From the NCBI RefSeq assembly GCF_000720325.1, contig NZ_JOJM01000023.1, positions 41,778-105,777 of the forward strand: 64,000 bases of DNA, read 5' to 3'. How positions within the stretch are numbered: the first letter of the stretch is position 1; the number at the start of each line of letters is the position of its first letter. Below the pieces are notes generated by a model. The model worked only from the letters and a program-made list of their open reading frames with translations. It searched no databases and had not been told where the DNA came from. Of the stretch, positions 8,069-17,009 are shown piece after piece. This DNA is from Streptomyces sp. NRRL B-1347. GTDB lineage: Bacteria > Actinomycetota > Actinomycetes > Streptomycetales > Streptomycetaceae. Both the position numbers and the translations under genes were made by a program.

Positions 8069-9612
8069 CGACGCCGAGCCCCGCGACCCCCGCCCCCGCG
8101 CCCCCCGACGCCCCGCCGCTCGTCGAGGCCAGCGGCATCGTCAAGCGCTACGGACCCACCGTGGCCCTCCAGGACGGCCGGCTCACCGTCCGGCCCCGCG
8201 AGTCCCACGCCCTGGTCGGCCGCAACGGCGCGGGCAAGTCCACCCTCGTCTCCCTCCTCACCGGCCTCCAGGCCCCGGACGCGGGCCGCATCTCCTTCGA
8301 CGGCGAGCCCGCGCCGCCGCTCGCCGACCGCGACGCCTGGCGCCGCAAGGTCGCCTGCGTCTACCAGAAGCCCACCGTCGTCCCCGAACTGACCGTCGCC
8401 GAGAACCTCTTCATCAACCGGCAGCCCCGGGGCCGCGGCGGACTCATCAGCTGGCGCCGCCTGCGGGCCGAGGCCGCCGACGTGCTGCGCACCTGGGACG
8501 TGCGCGTCGACCCCGAGGCGCGCACCGCCGACCTCACGGTCGAGGACCGGCAGATGGTCGAGATCGCCCGGGCGCTCGGCTTCGGCGCCCGGTTCATCGT
8601 CCTCGACGAGCCGACCGCCCAGCTCGACAACCGCGAGATCGAGCGGCTCTTCACGCGCATGCGCGCGCTCCAGGAGTCGGGCGTCACCTTCCTGTTCATC
8701 TCGCACCACCTGCAAGAGGTGTACGAGGTGTGCCAGGCCGTCACCGTCCTGCGCGACGCCCGCTGGATCACCACCGCGCCCGTCGCCGCACTGCCGCGCA
8801 CCGCCCTCGTGGAGGCCATGGCGGGCGAGGCACCCACCGGGAGCGCCGCGCGGGCCGGGGCCGGGGTGCCCGCGAAGGCGCCGGTGCGGCTCGACGTGCG
8901 CGGGCTCACCAGCCCCTCGTACGCCGACGTCGACCTCACCGTGCGCCGCGGCGAGGTCGTCGGGCTCGCCGGGTCGAGCGGCAGCGGGAAGATCAGCCTG
9001 GCGGAGTCCTTCGCGGGCCTGCACACCCCGACCGGCGGCAGCGCGACCCTCGACGGCGCCCCGCTGCCCCTCGGCGACGTGCCCGCGTGCCTGCGCGCCG
9101 GAGTCGGCTGCGTGCCCCGCGACCGGCACGGCGAAGGCCTCGTCCGCTCCCTGTCGATCGGCGACAACGCCACCCTGAGCGTCCTCGGCAGGCTCGGCCG
9201 CCACGGCTTCGTCGCCACCGACCGCAAGCGCGCCTTCGCGCGCGAGCTCATCGAGCGCCTCGACATCCACGCCGAGGGACCCGACCAGCCCGTGTCCGAC
9301 CTCTCCGGCGGCAACGCGCAGAAGGTCGTGATGGCCCGCGCGCTCGCCTCCGAGCCGCGCCTGCTCGTCCTCATCAACCCCACCGCGGGCGTCGACGTGA
9401 AGTCCAAGGAGTCGCTGCTCGCCCGCGTCGACCGGGCCCGCGACGACGGCATCGCCGTGCTCGTCGTCTCCGACGAACTCGACGACCTGCGCCGCTGCGA
9501 CCGCGTCCTCGTCCTCTTCCACGGCCGCGTCGTCGCCGAACACCCCGCGGGCTGGCACGACCACGAGCTGATCGCCTCCATCGAAGGAGTGGCCCGTGAC
9601 CGACACGGCTGA
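8065..9612 (+). CDS. Sugar ABC transporter ATP-binding protein (RbsA-like, two nucleotide-binding domains)
   Basis: 515 residues with two tandem ABC domains, as in RbsA/XylG. The first (about 14-255) has Walker A GRNGAGKST and Walker B FIVLDEPT. The second (about 275-510) has GSSGSGKIS, a signature region LSGGNAQK, and LLVLINPT in place of Walker B, so the usual acidic Asp and Glu are replaced by Ile-Asn. A degenerate second site is common in this family and ATP hydrolysis would fall to the first. The ATG overlaps the stop of the binding protein (ATGA), so translation is coupled; the 3' end overlaps the permease start by 17 bp. Confidence 0.93.
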   Translation: MTTPSPATPAPAPPDAPPLVEASGIVKRYGPTVALQDGRLTVRPRESHALVGRNGAGKSTLVSLLTGLQAPDAGRISFDGEPAPPLADRDAWRRKVACVYQKPTVVPELTVAENLFINRQPRGRGGLISWRRLRAEAADVLRTWDVRVDPEARTADLTVEDRQMVEIARALGFGARFIVLDEPTAQLDNREIERLFTRMRALQESGVTFLFISHHLQEVYEVCQAVTVLRDARWITTAPVAALPRTALVEAMAGEAPTGSAARAGAGVPAKAPVRLDVRGLTSPSYADVDLTVRRGEVVGLAGSSGSGKISLAESFAGLHTPTGGSATLDGAPLPLGDVPACLRAGVGCVPRDRHGEGLVRSLSIGDNATLSVLGRLGRHGFVATDRKRAFARELIERLDIHAEGPDQPVSDLSGGNAQKVVMARALASEPRLLVLINPTAGVDVKSKESLLARVDRARDDGIAVLVVSDELDDLRRCDRVLVLFHGRVVAEHPAGWHDHELIASIEGVARDRHG

Positions 9613-10630
9613 CACCAAGGCACCCCCGCTCGCCCCCCTGCGCCCCGCCGACCCCCGCGCGGCCAAGGCGGCCCTGCTGCGCCGCGCCCGCGAACTCGCC
9701 CTCCTACCGGCCCTGTTGCTGCTCATCGTGCTCGGCGCCTTCGTCAACGACTCGTTCCTGACCGAGCGGAACCTCATCTCCGTCCTCGGCGCGTCCGCGG
9801 CCCTCGCGATGGTCGTCCTCGCCGAGTCCCTCGTCCTCATCACCGGGAAGTTCGACCTCTCCCTGGAGTCGGTCGTCGGCATCGCGCCCGCCGTGGGCGC
9901 GCTGCTCGTCCTGCCCGCCGCGCAGGCCGGCTTCGGCACCGAACTGCCCGCCGCCGCCGGGCTGCTCGCGATCGTCCTGGTGGGCGCGGTGATCGGCGCC
10001 TTCAACGGCCTCCTCGTGGTGAAGCTGAAGCTCAACGCCTTCATCGTGACCCTGGCCATGCTGATCGTGCTGCGCGGCCTGCTCGTCGGCGCCACCGAGG
10101 GCAAGACGCTCTTCGGCATGCCGGAGTCCTTCTTCACCCTCGCCACCTCCACGTTCCTGACCGTGCCGGTCTCCGTGTGGCTGTCGGCGGCCGCGTTCGC
10201 CGCCACCGGGCTCGTCCTGAAGTACCACCGGGTGGGCCGCGCCCTGTACGCGATCGGCGGCAACGCGGACGCGGCCCGCGCCGCGGGCATCCGGGTGGAG
10301 CGCGTCATGCTCGGCGTGTTCGTCGTCGCCGGGACGCTCGCCGCCCTCGGCGGTCTGATGCAGACCGGCTACGTCGGCGCCATCAACGCCAACCAGGGCC
10401 AGAACATGATCTTCACGGTGTTCGCCGCGGCGGTCATCGGCGGCATCAGCCTGGACGGCGGCAAGGGCACCATGTTCGGCGCGCTCACCGGCGTCCTGCT
10501 GCTCGGCGTCGTCCAGAACCTGCTGACGCTCGCCCAGGTGCCGTCCTTCTGGATCCAGGCCATCTACGGCGGGATCATCCTCGTCGCCCTGATGATCGCC
10601 CGCGTCACCACGGGCCGCGCACAGGACTGA
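9596..10630 (+). CDS. Sugar ABC transporter permease (RbsC-like)
   Basis: 344 residues, strongly hydrophobic with about 8-10 membrane segments; the motif [20 protein letters not shown] near the C-terminus is typical of the BPD_transp_2 (RbsC/XylH) family. It forms the membrane channel of the CUT2 importer together with the two-domain ATPase. GTG 9596 lies inside the end of the ATPase gene, with GGAG a few bases upstream (GGAGTGGCCC). The next gene starts 38 bp after its stop. Confidence 0.93.
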   Translation: MTDTADTKAPPLAPLRPADPRAAKAALLRRARELALLPALLLLIVLGAFVNDSFLTERNLISVLGASAALAMVVLAESLVLITGKFDLSLESVVGIAPAVGALLVLPAAQAGFGTELPAAAGLLAIVLVGAVIGAFNGLLVVKLKLNAFIVTLAMLIVLRGLLVGATEGKTLFGMPESFFTLATSTFLTVPVSVWLSAAAFAATGLVLKYHRVGRALYAIGGNADAARAAGIRVERVMLGVFVVAGTLAALGGLMQTGYVGAINANQGQNMIFTVFAAAVIGGISLDGGKGTMFGALTGVLLLGVVQNLLTLAQVPSFWIQAIYGGIILVALMIARVTTGRAQD

Positions 10631-10668
10631 GCCGCCGCCTCCCCGCCTCCCTTCCGGAAAGGCCTTCT

Positions 10669-12009
10669 GTGTCCCCGACTCCCGGCCGCGTCACGGCGGT
10701 CGACACCTACGACATCCGGTTCCCCACCTCGCGGGAGCTCGACGGGTCCGACGCGATGAACCCGGACCCCGACTACTCGGCGGCCTACGTCGTCCTGCGC
10801 ACCGACGCCGAGGACGGCCACGAAGGGCACGGCTTCACCTTCACCATCGGGCGCGGCAACGAGGTCCAGGTCGCCGCCGTCCAGGCGCTGCGCGCCCATG
10901 TCGTCGGACGCCCCCTGGACGAGCTGTGCGCCGACCCGGGCACGCTCAACCGCGATCTGATCGGGGACAGCCAGCTGCGCTGGCTCGGCCCCGAGAAGGG
11001 CGTGATGCACATGGCGATCGGCGCCGTCGTCAACGCCGTCTGGGACCTGGCCGCCAAGCGCGCCGCCAAGCCGCTGTGGCAGCTGCTCGCCGACGCCGAC
11101 CCGGCCTGGCTCGTCTCCCAGGTCGACTTCCGCTACATCGCCGACGCCCTCACGCCCGAGGACGCCCTCGCGCTCCTGCGCTTGGGCCGCGGCGGCGCGG
11201 CCGCCCGCGAGACCCGGCTGCGGCAGTACGGCTACCCCGGCTACACCACCTCGCCCGGCTGGCTCGGCTACAGCGACGAGAAGCTCACCCGCCTCGCCCG
11301 CCAGGCAGTCGCCGACGGCTTCACCCAGATCAAGCTCAAGGTCGGCGCCGACCTCGCCGACGACGTCCGCCGCTGCCGCGCCGCCCGCGCCGCCATCGGC
11401 CCCGGCATCCGCCTGGCCATCGACGCCAACCAGCGCTGGAACCGGGACGAGGCGGTGCGCTGGACCCGCGCCCTCGCCGAGTTCGACCCGTACTGGGTGG
11501 AGGAGCCCACCAGCCCCGACGACGTCCTCGCGCACGCCGCGATCCGCGACGCCGTCGCCCCCGTGAAGGTCGCCACCGGCGAACACGTGCAGAACCGCAT
11601 CGTGTTCAAACAGCTGCTCCAGGCGGGCGCCGTCGACGTCCTCCAGATCGACGCGGCCCGCGTCGGCGGCGTCAACGAGAACCTCGCGATCCTGCTGCTC
11701 GCCGCCCGCTTCGGCGTCCCGGTCTGCCCGCACGCGGGCGGCGTCGGCCTGTGCGAACTCGTCCAGCACCTGTCGATGTTCGACTACGTGGCCCTGTCCG
11801 GCACCACCGAGAACCGCGTCATCGAGTACGTCGACCACCTCCACGAACACTTCACCGACCCCGTGGAGGTGCGCGGCGGGCACTACACCGCGCCCACCGC
11901 CCCCGGGTTCTCGGCGACGATGCGCGCCGAGTCCATCGCCCGGTACACCTACCCCGACGGCGCGTTCTGGGCCGCCGACCGCGCCCGGCGCGAGGGAGCA
12001 GCCGCATGA
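10669..12009 (+). CDS. L-fuconate dehydratase (enolase superfamily)
   Basis: 446 residues. The start [20 protein letters not shown] and the [17 protein letters not shown] region match the well-studied Xanthomonas FucD almost residue for residue, from memory. Catalytic and metal residues are present: Lys222 and Lys224 in IKLKVG, Asp252 in DANQRW, Glu278 in VEEPTSPDD, Glu305 in TGEHVQNR and His355 in PHAGGVG. It dehydrates L-fuconate to 2-keto-3-deoxy-L-fuconate. GTG 10669 is preceded by GGAAAGG and is the first start before the conserved N-terminus. Its TGA overlaps the ATG of the SDR gene. It is the best specificity marker of this operon. Confidence 0.95.
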   Translation: MSPTPGRVTAVDTYDIRFPTSRELDGSDAMNPDPDYSAAYVVLRTDAEDGHEGHGFTFTIGRGNEVQVAAVQALRAHVVGRPLDELCADPGTLNRDLIGDSQLRWLGPEKGVMHMAIGAVVNAVWDLAAKRAAKPLWQLLADADPAWLVSQVDFRYIADALTPEDALALLRLGRGGAAARETRLRQYGYPGYTTSPGWLGYSDEKLTRLARQAVADGFTQIKLKVGADLADDVRRCRAARAAIGPGIRLAIDANQRWNRDEAVRWTRALAEFDPYWVEEPTSPDDVLAHAAIRDAVAPVKVATGEHVQNRIVFKQLLQAGAVDVLQIDAARVGGVNENLAILLLAARFGVPVCPHAGGVGLCELVQHLSMFDYVALSGTTENRVIEYVDHLHEHFTDPVEVRGGHYTAPTAPGFSATMRAESIARYTYPDGAFWAADRARREGAAA

Positions 12010-12764
12010 CGGACTTCGAAGGCCTGAACGCCCTGGTCACCGGCGGCGCGTCCGGCATCGGCCGGGCCACCGCGGAGCTCCTGGCCGCGCGCGGCGCCCA
12101 CGTCGCCGTGCTCGACCTGGACCCGAGCGGCGTGGCCGGGCCGCTGCGCGCGTACCCCGCCGACGTCACCGACGACACGGCGGTACGGGCCGCGGTCGCG
12201 GCGGCGGCCGCCGACCTGGGCGGCCTGGACGTCCTGGTCAACAACGCGGGCATCGGCGCGCAGGGCACCGTGGCCGACCACGACGACGCGCAGTGGCGCG
12301 CCGTCCTCGACGTCAACGTCCTCGGCCTGGTCCGCACCACCCGCGCCGCCCTGCCGCACCTGCGCCGCTCCGCGCACGCGGCGATCGTCAACACCTGCTC
12401 CATCGCCGCGACCGCGGGACTGCCGCGGCGCGCGCTGTACTCGGCCTCCAAGGGCGCCGTGCTCTCCCTGACCCTCGCCATGGCGGCCGACCACGTCCGC
12501 GAGGGCATCCGGGTGAACTGCGTCAACCCCGGAACCGTGGACACGCCCTGGGTCGGCCGCCTGCTCGACGCCGCCCCCGACCCGGCCGCCGAACGCGCCG
12601 CCCTGGAGGCGCGCCAGCCCACGGGCCGCCTGGTGAGCGCGGAAGAAGTCGCCGCCGCCATCGCGTACTTGGCCAGCCCGCTGTCCGGCGCCACCACCGG
12701 CACGGCGCTCGCGGTCGACGGCGGGATGCAGGGCCTGCGGCTCAGGCCCCCGGCCCCCCGGTGA
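12006..12764 (+). CDS. Short-chain dehydrogenase/reductase, probable 2-keto-3-deoxy-L-fuconate dehydrogenase
   Basis: 252 residues. Rossmann motif TGGASGIG at 12-19, Asp37 after beta-2 (AVLDLD) favouring NAD+, NNAG at 79-82, and the catalytic Ser132, Tyr145 and Lys149 (YSASK). In bacterial non-phosphorylating fucose pathways an SDR oxidises either L-fucose or 2-keto-3-deoxy-L-fuconate; its place directly after the dehydratase and the presence of a separate aldo/keto reductase favour the second. It overlaps the dehydratase by 4 bp (ATGA) and its own stop overlaps the next GTG. Confidence 0.88.
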   Translation: MTDFEGLNALVTGGASGIGRATAELLAARGAHVAVLDLDPSGVAGPLRAYPADVTDDTAVRAAVAAAAADLGGLDVLVNNAGIGAQGTVADHDDAQWRAVLDVNVLGLVRTTRAALPHLRRSAHAAIVNTCSIAATAGLPRRALYSASKGAVLSLTLAMAADHVREGIRVNCVNPGTVDTPWVGRLLDAAPDPAAERAALEARQPTGRLVSAEEVAAAIAYLASPLSGATTGTALAVDGGMQGLRLRPPAPR

Positions 12765-13771
12765 ACGGCAACCGCACCCGGCGCCTGGGCCGCGGCCCGG
12801 TCGCCGTCGGCGCGCTGTCCCTCGGCGGCGCGGGCCTCGGCAACCTCTACGCGCCGGTCGGCGACGAGGACGCGGCCCGCACCCTCGACGCGGCCTGGGA
12901 CGCGGGCCTGCGCTCCTTCGACACGGCCCCGCACTACGGCCTCGGCCTGTCCGAACGCAGGCTCGGCGCCGCCCTGCGCGGGCGCCCTCGGGACGCGTAC
13001 ACGATCTCCACCAAGGTGGGGCGGATCCTGGAGCCGGTCACCGGACCCGTCCGCGGCGACGACCTGTCCGACGGCGGCTTCGCCGTGCCCGCCGCGCACC
13101 GCCGCCGCTGGGACTTCAGCGCGGACGGGATACGCCGCTCCCTGGAGTCGAGCCTGACCCGGCTCGGCCTCGACCGCGTGGACGTCGTCTACCTCCACGA
13201 CCCGGACGACCACGGCGAACAGGCCTTCCGCGAGGGCTATCCGGCCCTGGAGCGGCTGCGCGCCGAAGGTGTCGTGGGCGCGATCGGCGCGGGCATGAAC
13301 CAGGCGGCGATGCTCACCCGCTTCGTCCGCGACACGGACGTGGACGCCGTGCTGTGCGCGGGCCGCTACACCCTCCTCGACCACCGGGCGCTGCCCGCGC
13401 TGCTGCCCGCCGCGCACGAGCGCGGTGTGTCGGTCGTCATCGGCGGAGTCTTCAACTCCGGCCTCCTCGCCGACCCCAGGGACGGGGCGCGCTTCGACTA
13501 CGCGCAGGCGCCGCCCGCCCTGCTCGACCGCGCCCGGCGGCTGCGGGCGGTCGCCGGACGGCACGGCATCGGGCTGCGCGCCGCCGCCCTCGCCTTCCCG
13601 TTCGGGCACCCGGCGGTGGCGAGCGTCCTCGTCGGCGTCCACGCCCCGCACCACGTGCGGGACGCGGTGGCGCAGTTCGCCGTGGACGTCCCCGCCGCGT
13701 TCTGGGAAGAGGCACGGGCCCTCGGTCTGCTGCCGCCGCACGTGCCCGTACCGGGCGACGAGACGTCATGA
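12761..13771 (+). CDS. Aldo/keto reductase, probable L-fucose (aldose 1-) dehydrogenase
   Basis: 336 residues, TIM-barrel aldo/keto reductase. The catalytic tetrad is visible as Asp54 and Tyr59 (FDTAPHYG), Lys85 (STKVG) and His146 (YLHDPD). The relatives I recognise are D-threo-aldose/L-fucose 1-dehydrogenases, which oxidise L-fucose to the lactone with NAD(P)+. GTG 12761 overlaps the SDR stop (GTGA). A mutarotase and a lactonase follow, which supports a role as the first oxidative step. Exact sugar preference cannot be read from the sequence. Confidence 0.85.
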   Translation: MNGNRTRRLGRGPVAVGALSLGGAGLGNLYAPVGDEDAARTLDAAWDAGLRSFDTAPHYGLGLSERRLGAALRGRPRDAYTISTKVGRILEPVTGPVRGDDLSDGGFAVPAAHRRRWDFSADGIRRSLESSLTRLGLDRVDVVYLHDPDDHGEQAFREGYPALERLRAEGVVGAIGAGMNQAAMLTRFVRDTDVDAVLCAGRYTLLDHRALPALLPAAHERGVSVVIGGVFNSGLLADPRDGARFDYAQAPPALLDRARRLRAVAGRHGIGLRAAALAFPFGHPAVASVLVGVHAPHHVRDAVAQFAVDVPAAFWEEARALGLLPPHVPVPGDETS

Positions 13772-13787
13772 GGAAGGAGGGGCCGGC

Positions 13788-14102
13788 GTGAGAGTCGCCC
13801 TGCACACCAAGGTCCGCACGGACCGGATCGACGCGTACGAGGCCGCCCACCGGGAGGTCCCCGCCGAGCTGGCGGCGGCGATCCACGCGGCGGGCGCCAC
13901 GGCCTGGACGATCTGGCGCAGCGGAAGCGACCTGTTCCACGTCGTGGAGTGCGACGACTACGCCCGGCTGCTCGCGGCGCTGGAGCGGCTGCCGGTCAAC
14001 GTCGCCTGGCAGGCCCGCATGGCCGAGCTGCTCGACGCGGTCCACGACTACTCCGCCGCGGGCGCAGACGCGGCCCTGCCCGTCGTGTGGGAGCTGCCGT
14101 GA
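13788..14102 (+). CDS. L-rhamnose/L-fucose mutarotase-like protein (RhaM family)
   Basis: 104 residues, the normal length of the RhaM/DUF718 ferredoxin-like dimers that interconvert the alpha and beta anomers of 6-deoxyhexoses. Family features are the early His (ALHTKV), the YEAAHREVPAEL helix, ATAWTIWRSG and the HVVECDDY strand. Here it would supply the anomer used by the aldo/keto reductase. GTG 13788 has a strong GGAGG 7 nt upstream. Its stop overlaps the GTG of the next gene. Confidence 0.85.
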   Translation: MRVALHTKVRTDRIDAYEAAHREVPAELAAAIHAAGATAWTIWRSGSDLFHVVECDDYARLLAALERLPVNVAWQARMAELLDAVHDYSAAGADAALPVVWELP

Positions 14103-15040
14103 CGCGAGCGACCGAGGCAACCCCCTTGACTGAGACGGTCGTTGACGCCCATCACCACGTGTGGGACCTCGCCGTGCGCGACCAGGAGTGGCTCGCCGGG
14201 CCCGCGATGGCCCCGATCCGGCGCGGCTTCTCGCTCGCCGACCTCGCGCCGCACGCCCGCGCGCACGGCGTCGCCGCCACCGTCCTCGTGCAGACCGTCA
14301 CCGTGGCCGATGAGACCCCGGAGCTCCTCGCCCTCGCGGCCACCGACGGCCTGGTCGCCGGGGTGGTCGGCTGGACCGACCTCACCCGGCCCGACGTCGC
14401 CGAGACCCTGGCCGCGCTCCGCGAACTCCCCGGCGGGCGCCACCTGGTGGGCATCCGCCACCAGGTGCAGGGCGACCCCGACCCCGAGTGGCTGCTGCGC
14501 GCCGACACGCGGCGCGGCCTCGCCGCCGTGGCGGCCGCGGGGCTCGTGTACGACCTCGTGGTGCGCCCGGACCAGCTGCCGCTGTGCGCCGAGGCCGCCG
14601 CGCGCCTGCCCGGGCTCACCTTCGTCCTCGACCACCTGGGCAAACCGCCCGTGGCGTCCGGCGCCCTCGAACCCTGGGCGTCGTCCCTGCGCGCCCTCGC
14701 GACCCCGCCGAACACCGTCTGCAAGCTCTCGGGCCTGGTGACCGAGGCCGACTGGGCGACCTGGACGACGGCCGACCTGCGCCCCTACGCCGACACGGCC
14801 CTGGAGGCCTTCGGCCCCGGACGGCTCATGTTCGGCTCGGACTGGCCGGTGTGCGGACTCGCCGCCTCGTACGGTCAAGTCGTCGACACCGCACGGGAGT
14901 TGACGGCAGGACTGACCGGCGCCGAGCGCGCCCGGGTGTTCGCGGGCACGGCCCGGCGCGTGTACGGCCTGCCGGACCGGGCCCCGGGCGACGGCCTCAG
15001 CCCTCCTGGTCCGGCGGGCCCGCCGGGACCGCGGGGGTGA
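14099..15040 (+). CDS. Amidohydrolase-family lactonase, probable L-fuconolactonase
   Basis: 313 residues. The amidohydrolase_2 barrel shows the metal-binding VVDAHHHVWD near residue 15, a His in LDHLGKPPV and the closing Asp in FGSDWPVC. Close family members open 6-deoxy-sugar acid lactones, here L-fucono-1,5-lactone to L-fuconate, the substrate of the dehydratase. GTG 14099 overlaps the mutarotase stop; a later TTG is also possible. It is the last gene of the operon. The final 44 bp overlap, tail to tail, with a small gene on the other strand, and the protein ends in a Pro/Gly-rich tail. Confidence 0.9.
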   Translation: MTRATEATPLTETVVDAHHHVWDLAVRDQEWLAGPAMAPIRRGFSLADLAPHARAHGVAATVLVQTVTVADETPELLALAATDGLVAGVVGWTDLTRPDVAETLAALRELPGGRHLVGIRHQVQGDPDPEWLLRADTRRGLAAVAAAGLVYDLVVRPDQLPLCAEAAARLPGLTFVLDHLGKPPVASGALEPWASSLRALATPPNTVCKLSGLVTEADWATWTTADLRPYADTALEAFGPGRLMFGSDWPVCGLAASYGQVVDTARELTAGLTGAERARVFAGTARRVYGLPDRAPGDGLSPPGPAGPPGPRG

Positions 15041-15242
15041 CCCCGGCGGGACCCTCCGGCGGCAGGGCCTCCTCCTCGGGGAGCTCCTCGGCCTTGGGGC
15101 CGTGCGTGCCGCGCGGCGGTCCCGCCCAGATGCCCAGGTCGTCGAGGTCGTCCGGGTCGCTGGGGCCGTCGGGTGCATCGGGTACGCCGGGTGTGACGGA
15201 CACGCGGCCCGCGTCGGCGGTCGGGGCGTCAGGATCGGTCAT
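14997..15242 (-). CDS. Small acidic proline-rich protein, last gene of the CHAT operon
   Basis: 81 residues, rich in Pro, Asp, Glu and Gly, with no membrane segment and no known domain; it is probably disordered. The centre reads DPDDLDDLGIWAGPPRG, followed by an acidic ELPEEEALPPEG. Coding status is supported by a GAGGAG 6 nt before the ATG and by a 14-bp overlap with the DUF6338 gene upstream, the same tight packing as the other genes of this operon. Its 3' end overlaps the lactonase gene by 44 bp in the opposite direction. Function unknown; it might be a substrate, inhibitor or adaptor of the CHAT protease, which is speculation. Confidence 0.65.
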   Translation of the reverse strand: MTDPDAPTADAGRVSVTPGVPDAPDGPSDPDDLDDLGIWAGPPRGTHGPKAEELPEEEALPPEGPAGVTPAVPAGPPDQEG

Positions 15243-15882
15243 CGGTGTCTCCTCGGGTCCTGCGGCGTGGTTCGTAGATCTCCACGAGGTCCAGGTCGCT
15301 CGCGCGCACGTAGAGGCCGCCCGTCTGGGGCAGCCGCGGTCCGAACGAGCCGTCGGCCTCCATGCGGTACTGGGATTCCAGGAAGAGGTCACCGGGCTGT
15401 GGGTAGGCGGAGGCGCGCGAGCGCGTTCCGTACCAGCCTCCCGCCCAGCCGCCGTTCTTGAGCCGCACGCGGACGTAACAGACCCCGCGGTCCTGGAACA
15501 GGGCGTCCCACGCCGTGGGGGTGCGCTCGTGCAGGGCCGCGCGCCGCCGCCGCACCCAGCGGGCCTCCACCAGGGCGACCAGGGCGGGCACCGCGACGGC
15601 GAGCAGCAGCAGGCACAGGCCGAACACGCGCGGATGGTCGCCGACGCCCGCCAGCGGAGCCTTCCGGTCGCCCCGCAGAAGGCGGACGAGCTGGGGCCCG
15701 GCGGCGATCAGGTACACCGTGTCGAGCAGGACGCCCACGCCGAGGGCGCGCAGGATCCGGTTGCCGCTCTCCTGCTCGGCCTCCCGGATGCCGAGGAACC
15801 CCTCCCTGGCGAAGAGGTACGTGGTGCCGGGCAGGACGAGGAGCACCACGATCGCCAGCTGCTGGACGGTGCCCGGCGTCAT
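15229..15882 (-). CDS. DUF6338 family membrane protein
   Basis: 217 residues. A membrane segment at the very start (VQQLAIVVLLVLPGTTYLF), two more in the first half (LGVGVLLDTVYLIAAG and VFGLCLLLLAVAVPALVAL), then a cytoplasmic beta-rich domain with WDALFQDRGVCYVRVRLKNG, GGWYGTRSRASAYP and DLDLVEIYEP. The fold is that of DUF6338, function unknown. ATG 15882 is chosen over an in-frame ATG at 15900 because AAGGAG lies 6 nt upstream and because it forms an ATGA overlap with the preceding gene. Third gene of the CHAT operon. Confidence 0.85.
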   Translation of the reverse strand: MTPGTVQQLAIVVLLVLPGTTYLFAREGFLGIREAEQESGNRILRALGVGVLLDTVYLIAAGPQLVRLLRGDRKAPLAGVGDHPRVFGLCLLLLAVAVPALVALVEARWVRRRRAALHERTPTAWDALFQDRGVCYVRVRLKNGGWAGGWYGTRSRASAYPQPGDLFLESQYRMEADGSFGPRLPQTGGLYVRASDLDLVEIYEPRRRTRGDTDDRS

Positions 15883-17009
15883 CCGCGTCTCCTTCGCCAT
15901 GTCCGTCGGCCGCGTCTGCCGCCGCCCCGGCCGCCCCCGCCCCGGCCGCCGGTCGGGCCGTCCCGCCGGGCCTCCCAGGCCACACCTTGCGCCAGTTGCC
16001 GCAGATCGTCCAGGTCGCCCAGGTGCGCGCGCAGCTTCACCCAGTCGCCCTGCGCCTTGCCGACCTTCGCCACCTCCTCCCCGGCCCGGCCGAGCAGCTC
16101 GGCCGCGGCGCCCGCCGCGTCCTCGTCGGCGGCCTGCGCCCAGGTGAGCCGGGCGAGCACGAGCAGGAGGAAGGCGGCGAGCATCCGCTGCGGCTCCCGG
16201 GTGCGCCGCCGCAGAAGGAGCAGCGCGCGCGAGAAGCAGGTCGTCGCGCGGTCGGGCCGCTCCCGCGACAGGCTCTCCACCCCGTCGGCGACGAGGGCGT
16301 GCACCTCCGTGAGGACACCGGGGCCGAGCGTGGGCGCGCCCGCCTCGCCGGTGAGCAGTCGGTCCGCCTCCTGGAGGTGGCGCACCGTCTCGCGCCGCAT
16401 CGTCCGGGCCCCGCCCAGGGACTCGCTGAGGACCAGCATCCGGTCCAGCGCGTCGACGGCTTCGGCCGCCCGCCCCCGCGCGAGGAGGGCCGCGCCCAGC
16501 AGGCCGCAGGCCCGTGCCGCCTGCGGCCGCTGGCCCGCCGCTTCGAAGACGGCGCGGCACTCCTGGAGGAAGGCCAGCTCGCGCTCGCCCGTGGGCTGCC
16601 CGGACTCGAGCGCGAGCAAGGCGTTGCTCCCGGCCTTGCCCAGCGTCTCCCGCAGGTCGGCCCGGCGGCAGTGCGTCCAGCTCTCCAGGTACGAGTCGAG
16701 TCCTTGCGCGAGGTCACCGGCCTGGCTGTGGGCCACGCCCAGGTTCAGCCGCACGTGGCCGAGGAGGGCGGAGTCGCCGGAGGCCTGTTCGGTGGCGATG
16801 CGCAGAGCCCGCCGCCCGGTGCTGATCGCCTCGGCGTAGCGCTCCTCTTCCGCGTAGGCCTGGCAGAGGAAGCAGAGGAGGTAGGCCAGGGTTTCGGGGG
16901 AGGTCGTGTCCCGGAGCCCGGGGAGCTCGACGAGCTGGAGGTACGCGATCCGCGCGTACGCGGGCATCCGCTCCAGGTCCGCGAAGTCCCGGAAGGGCGG
17001 CGGCTTCAT
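15879..17009 (-). CDS. Tetratricopeptide-like helical repeat protein, partner of the CHAT protein
   Basis: 376 residues, almost entirely helical with degenerate TPR units (for example PETLAYLLCFLCQAYAEEER, followed by YAEAISTGRRALRIA and LNLGVAHSQAGDLAQGLDSY). The C-terminal 30 residues are a Gly/Arg-rich tail that is very basic. No catalytic motif. The start overlaps the stop of the CpXC-TPR-CHAT gene (ATGA) and its stop overlaps the start of the DUF6338 gene, so the proteins are probably made in fixed ratio. A scaffold or sensor role is inferred. Confidence 0.85.
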   Translation of the reverse strand: MKPPPFRDFADLERMPAYARIAYLQLVELPGLRDTTSPETLAYLLCFLCQAYAEEERYAEAISTGRRALRIATEQASGDSALLGHVRLNLGVAHSQAGDLAQGLDSYLESWTHCRRADLRETLGKAGSNALLALESGQPTGERELAFLQECRAVFEAAGQRPQAARACGLLGAALLARGRAAEAVDALDRMLVLSESLGGARTMRRETVRHLQEADRLLTGEAGAPTLGPGVLTEVHALVADGVESLSRERPDRATTCFSRALLLLRRRTREPQRMLAAFLLLVLARLTWAQAADEDAAGAAAELLGRAGEEVAKVGKAQGDWVKLRAHLGDLDDLRQLAQGVAWEARRDGPTGGRGGGGRGGGRRGRRTWRRRRG

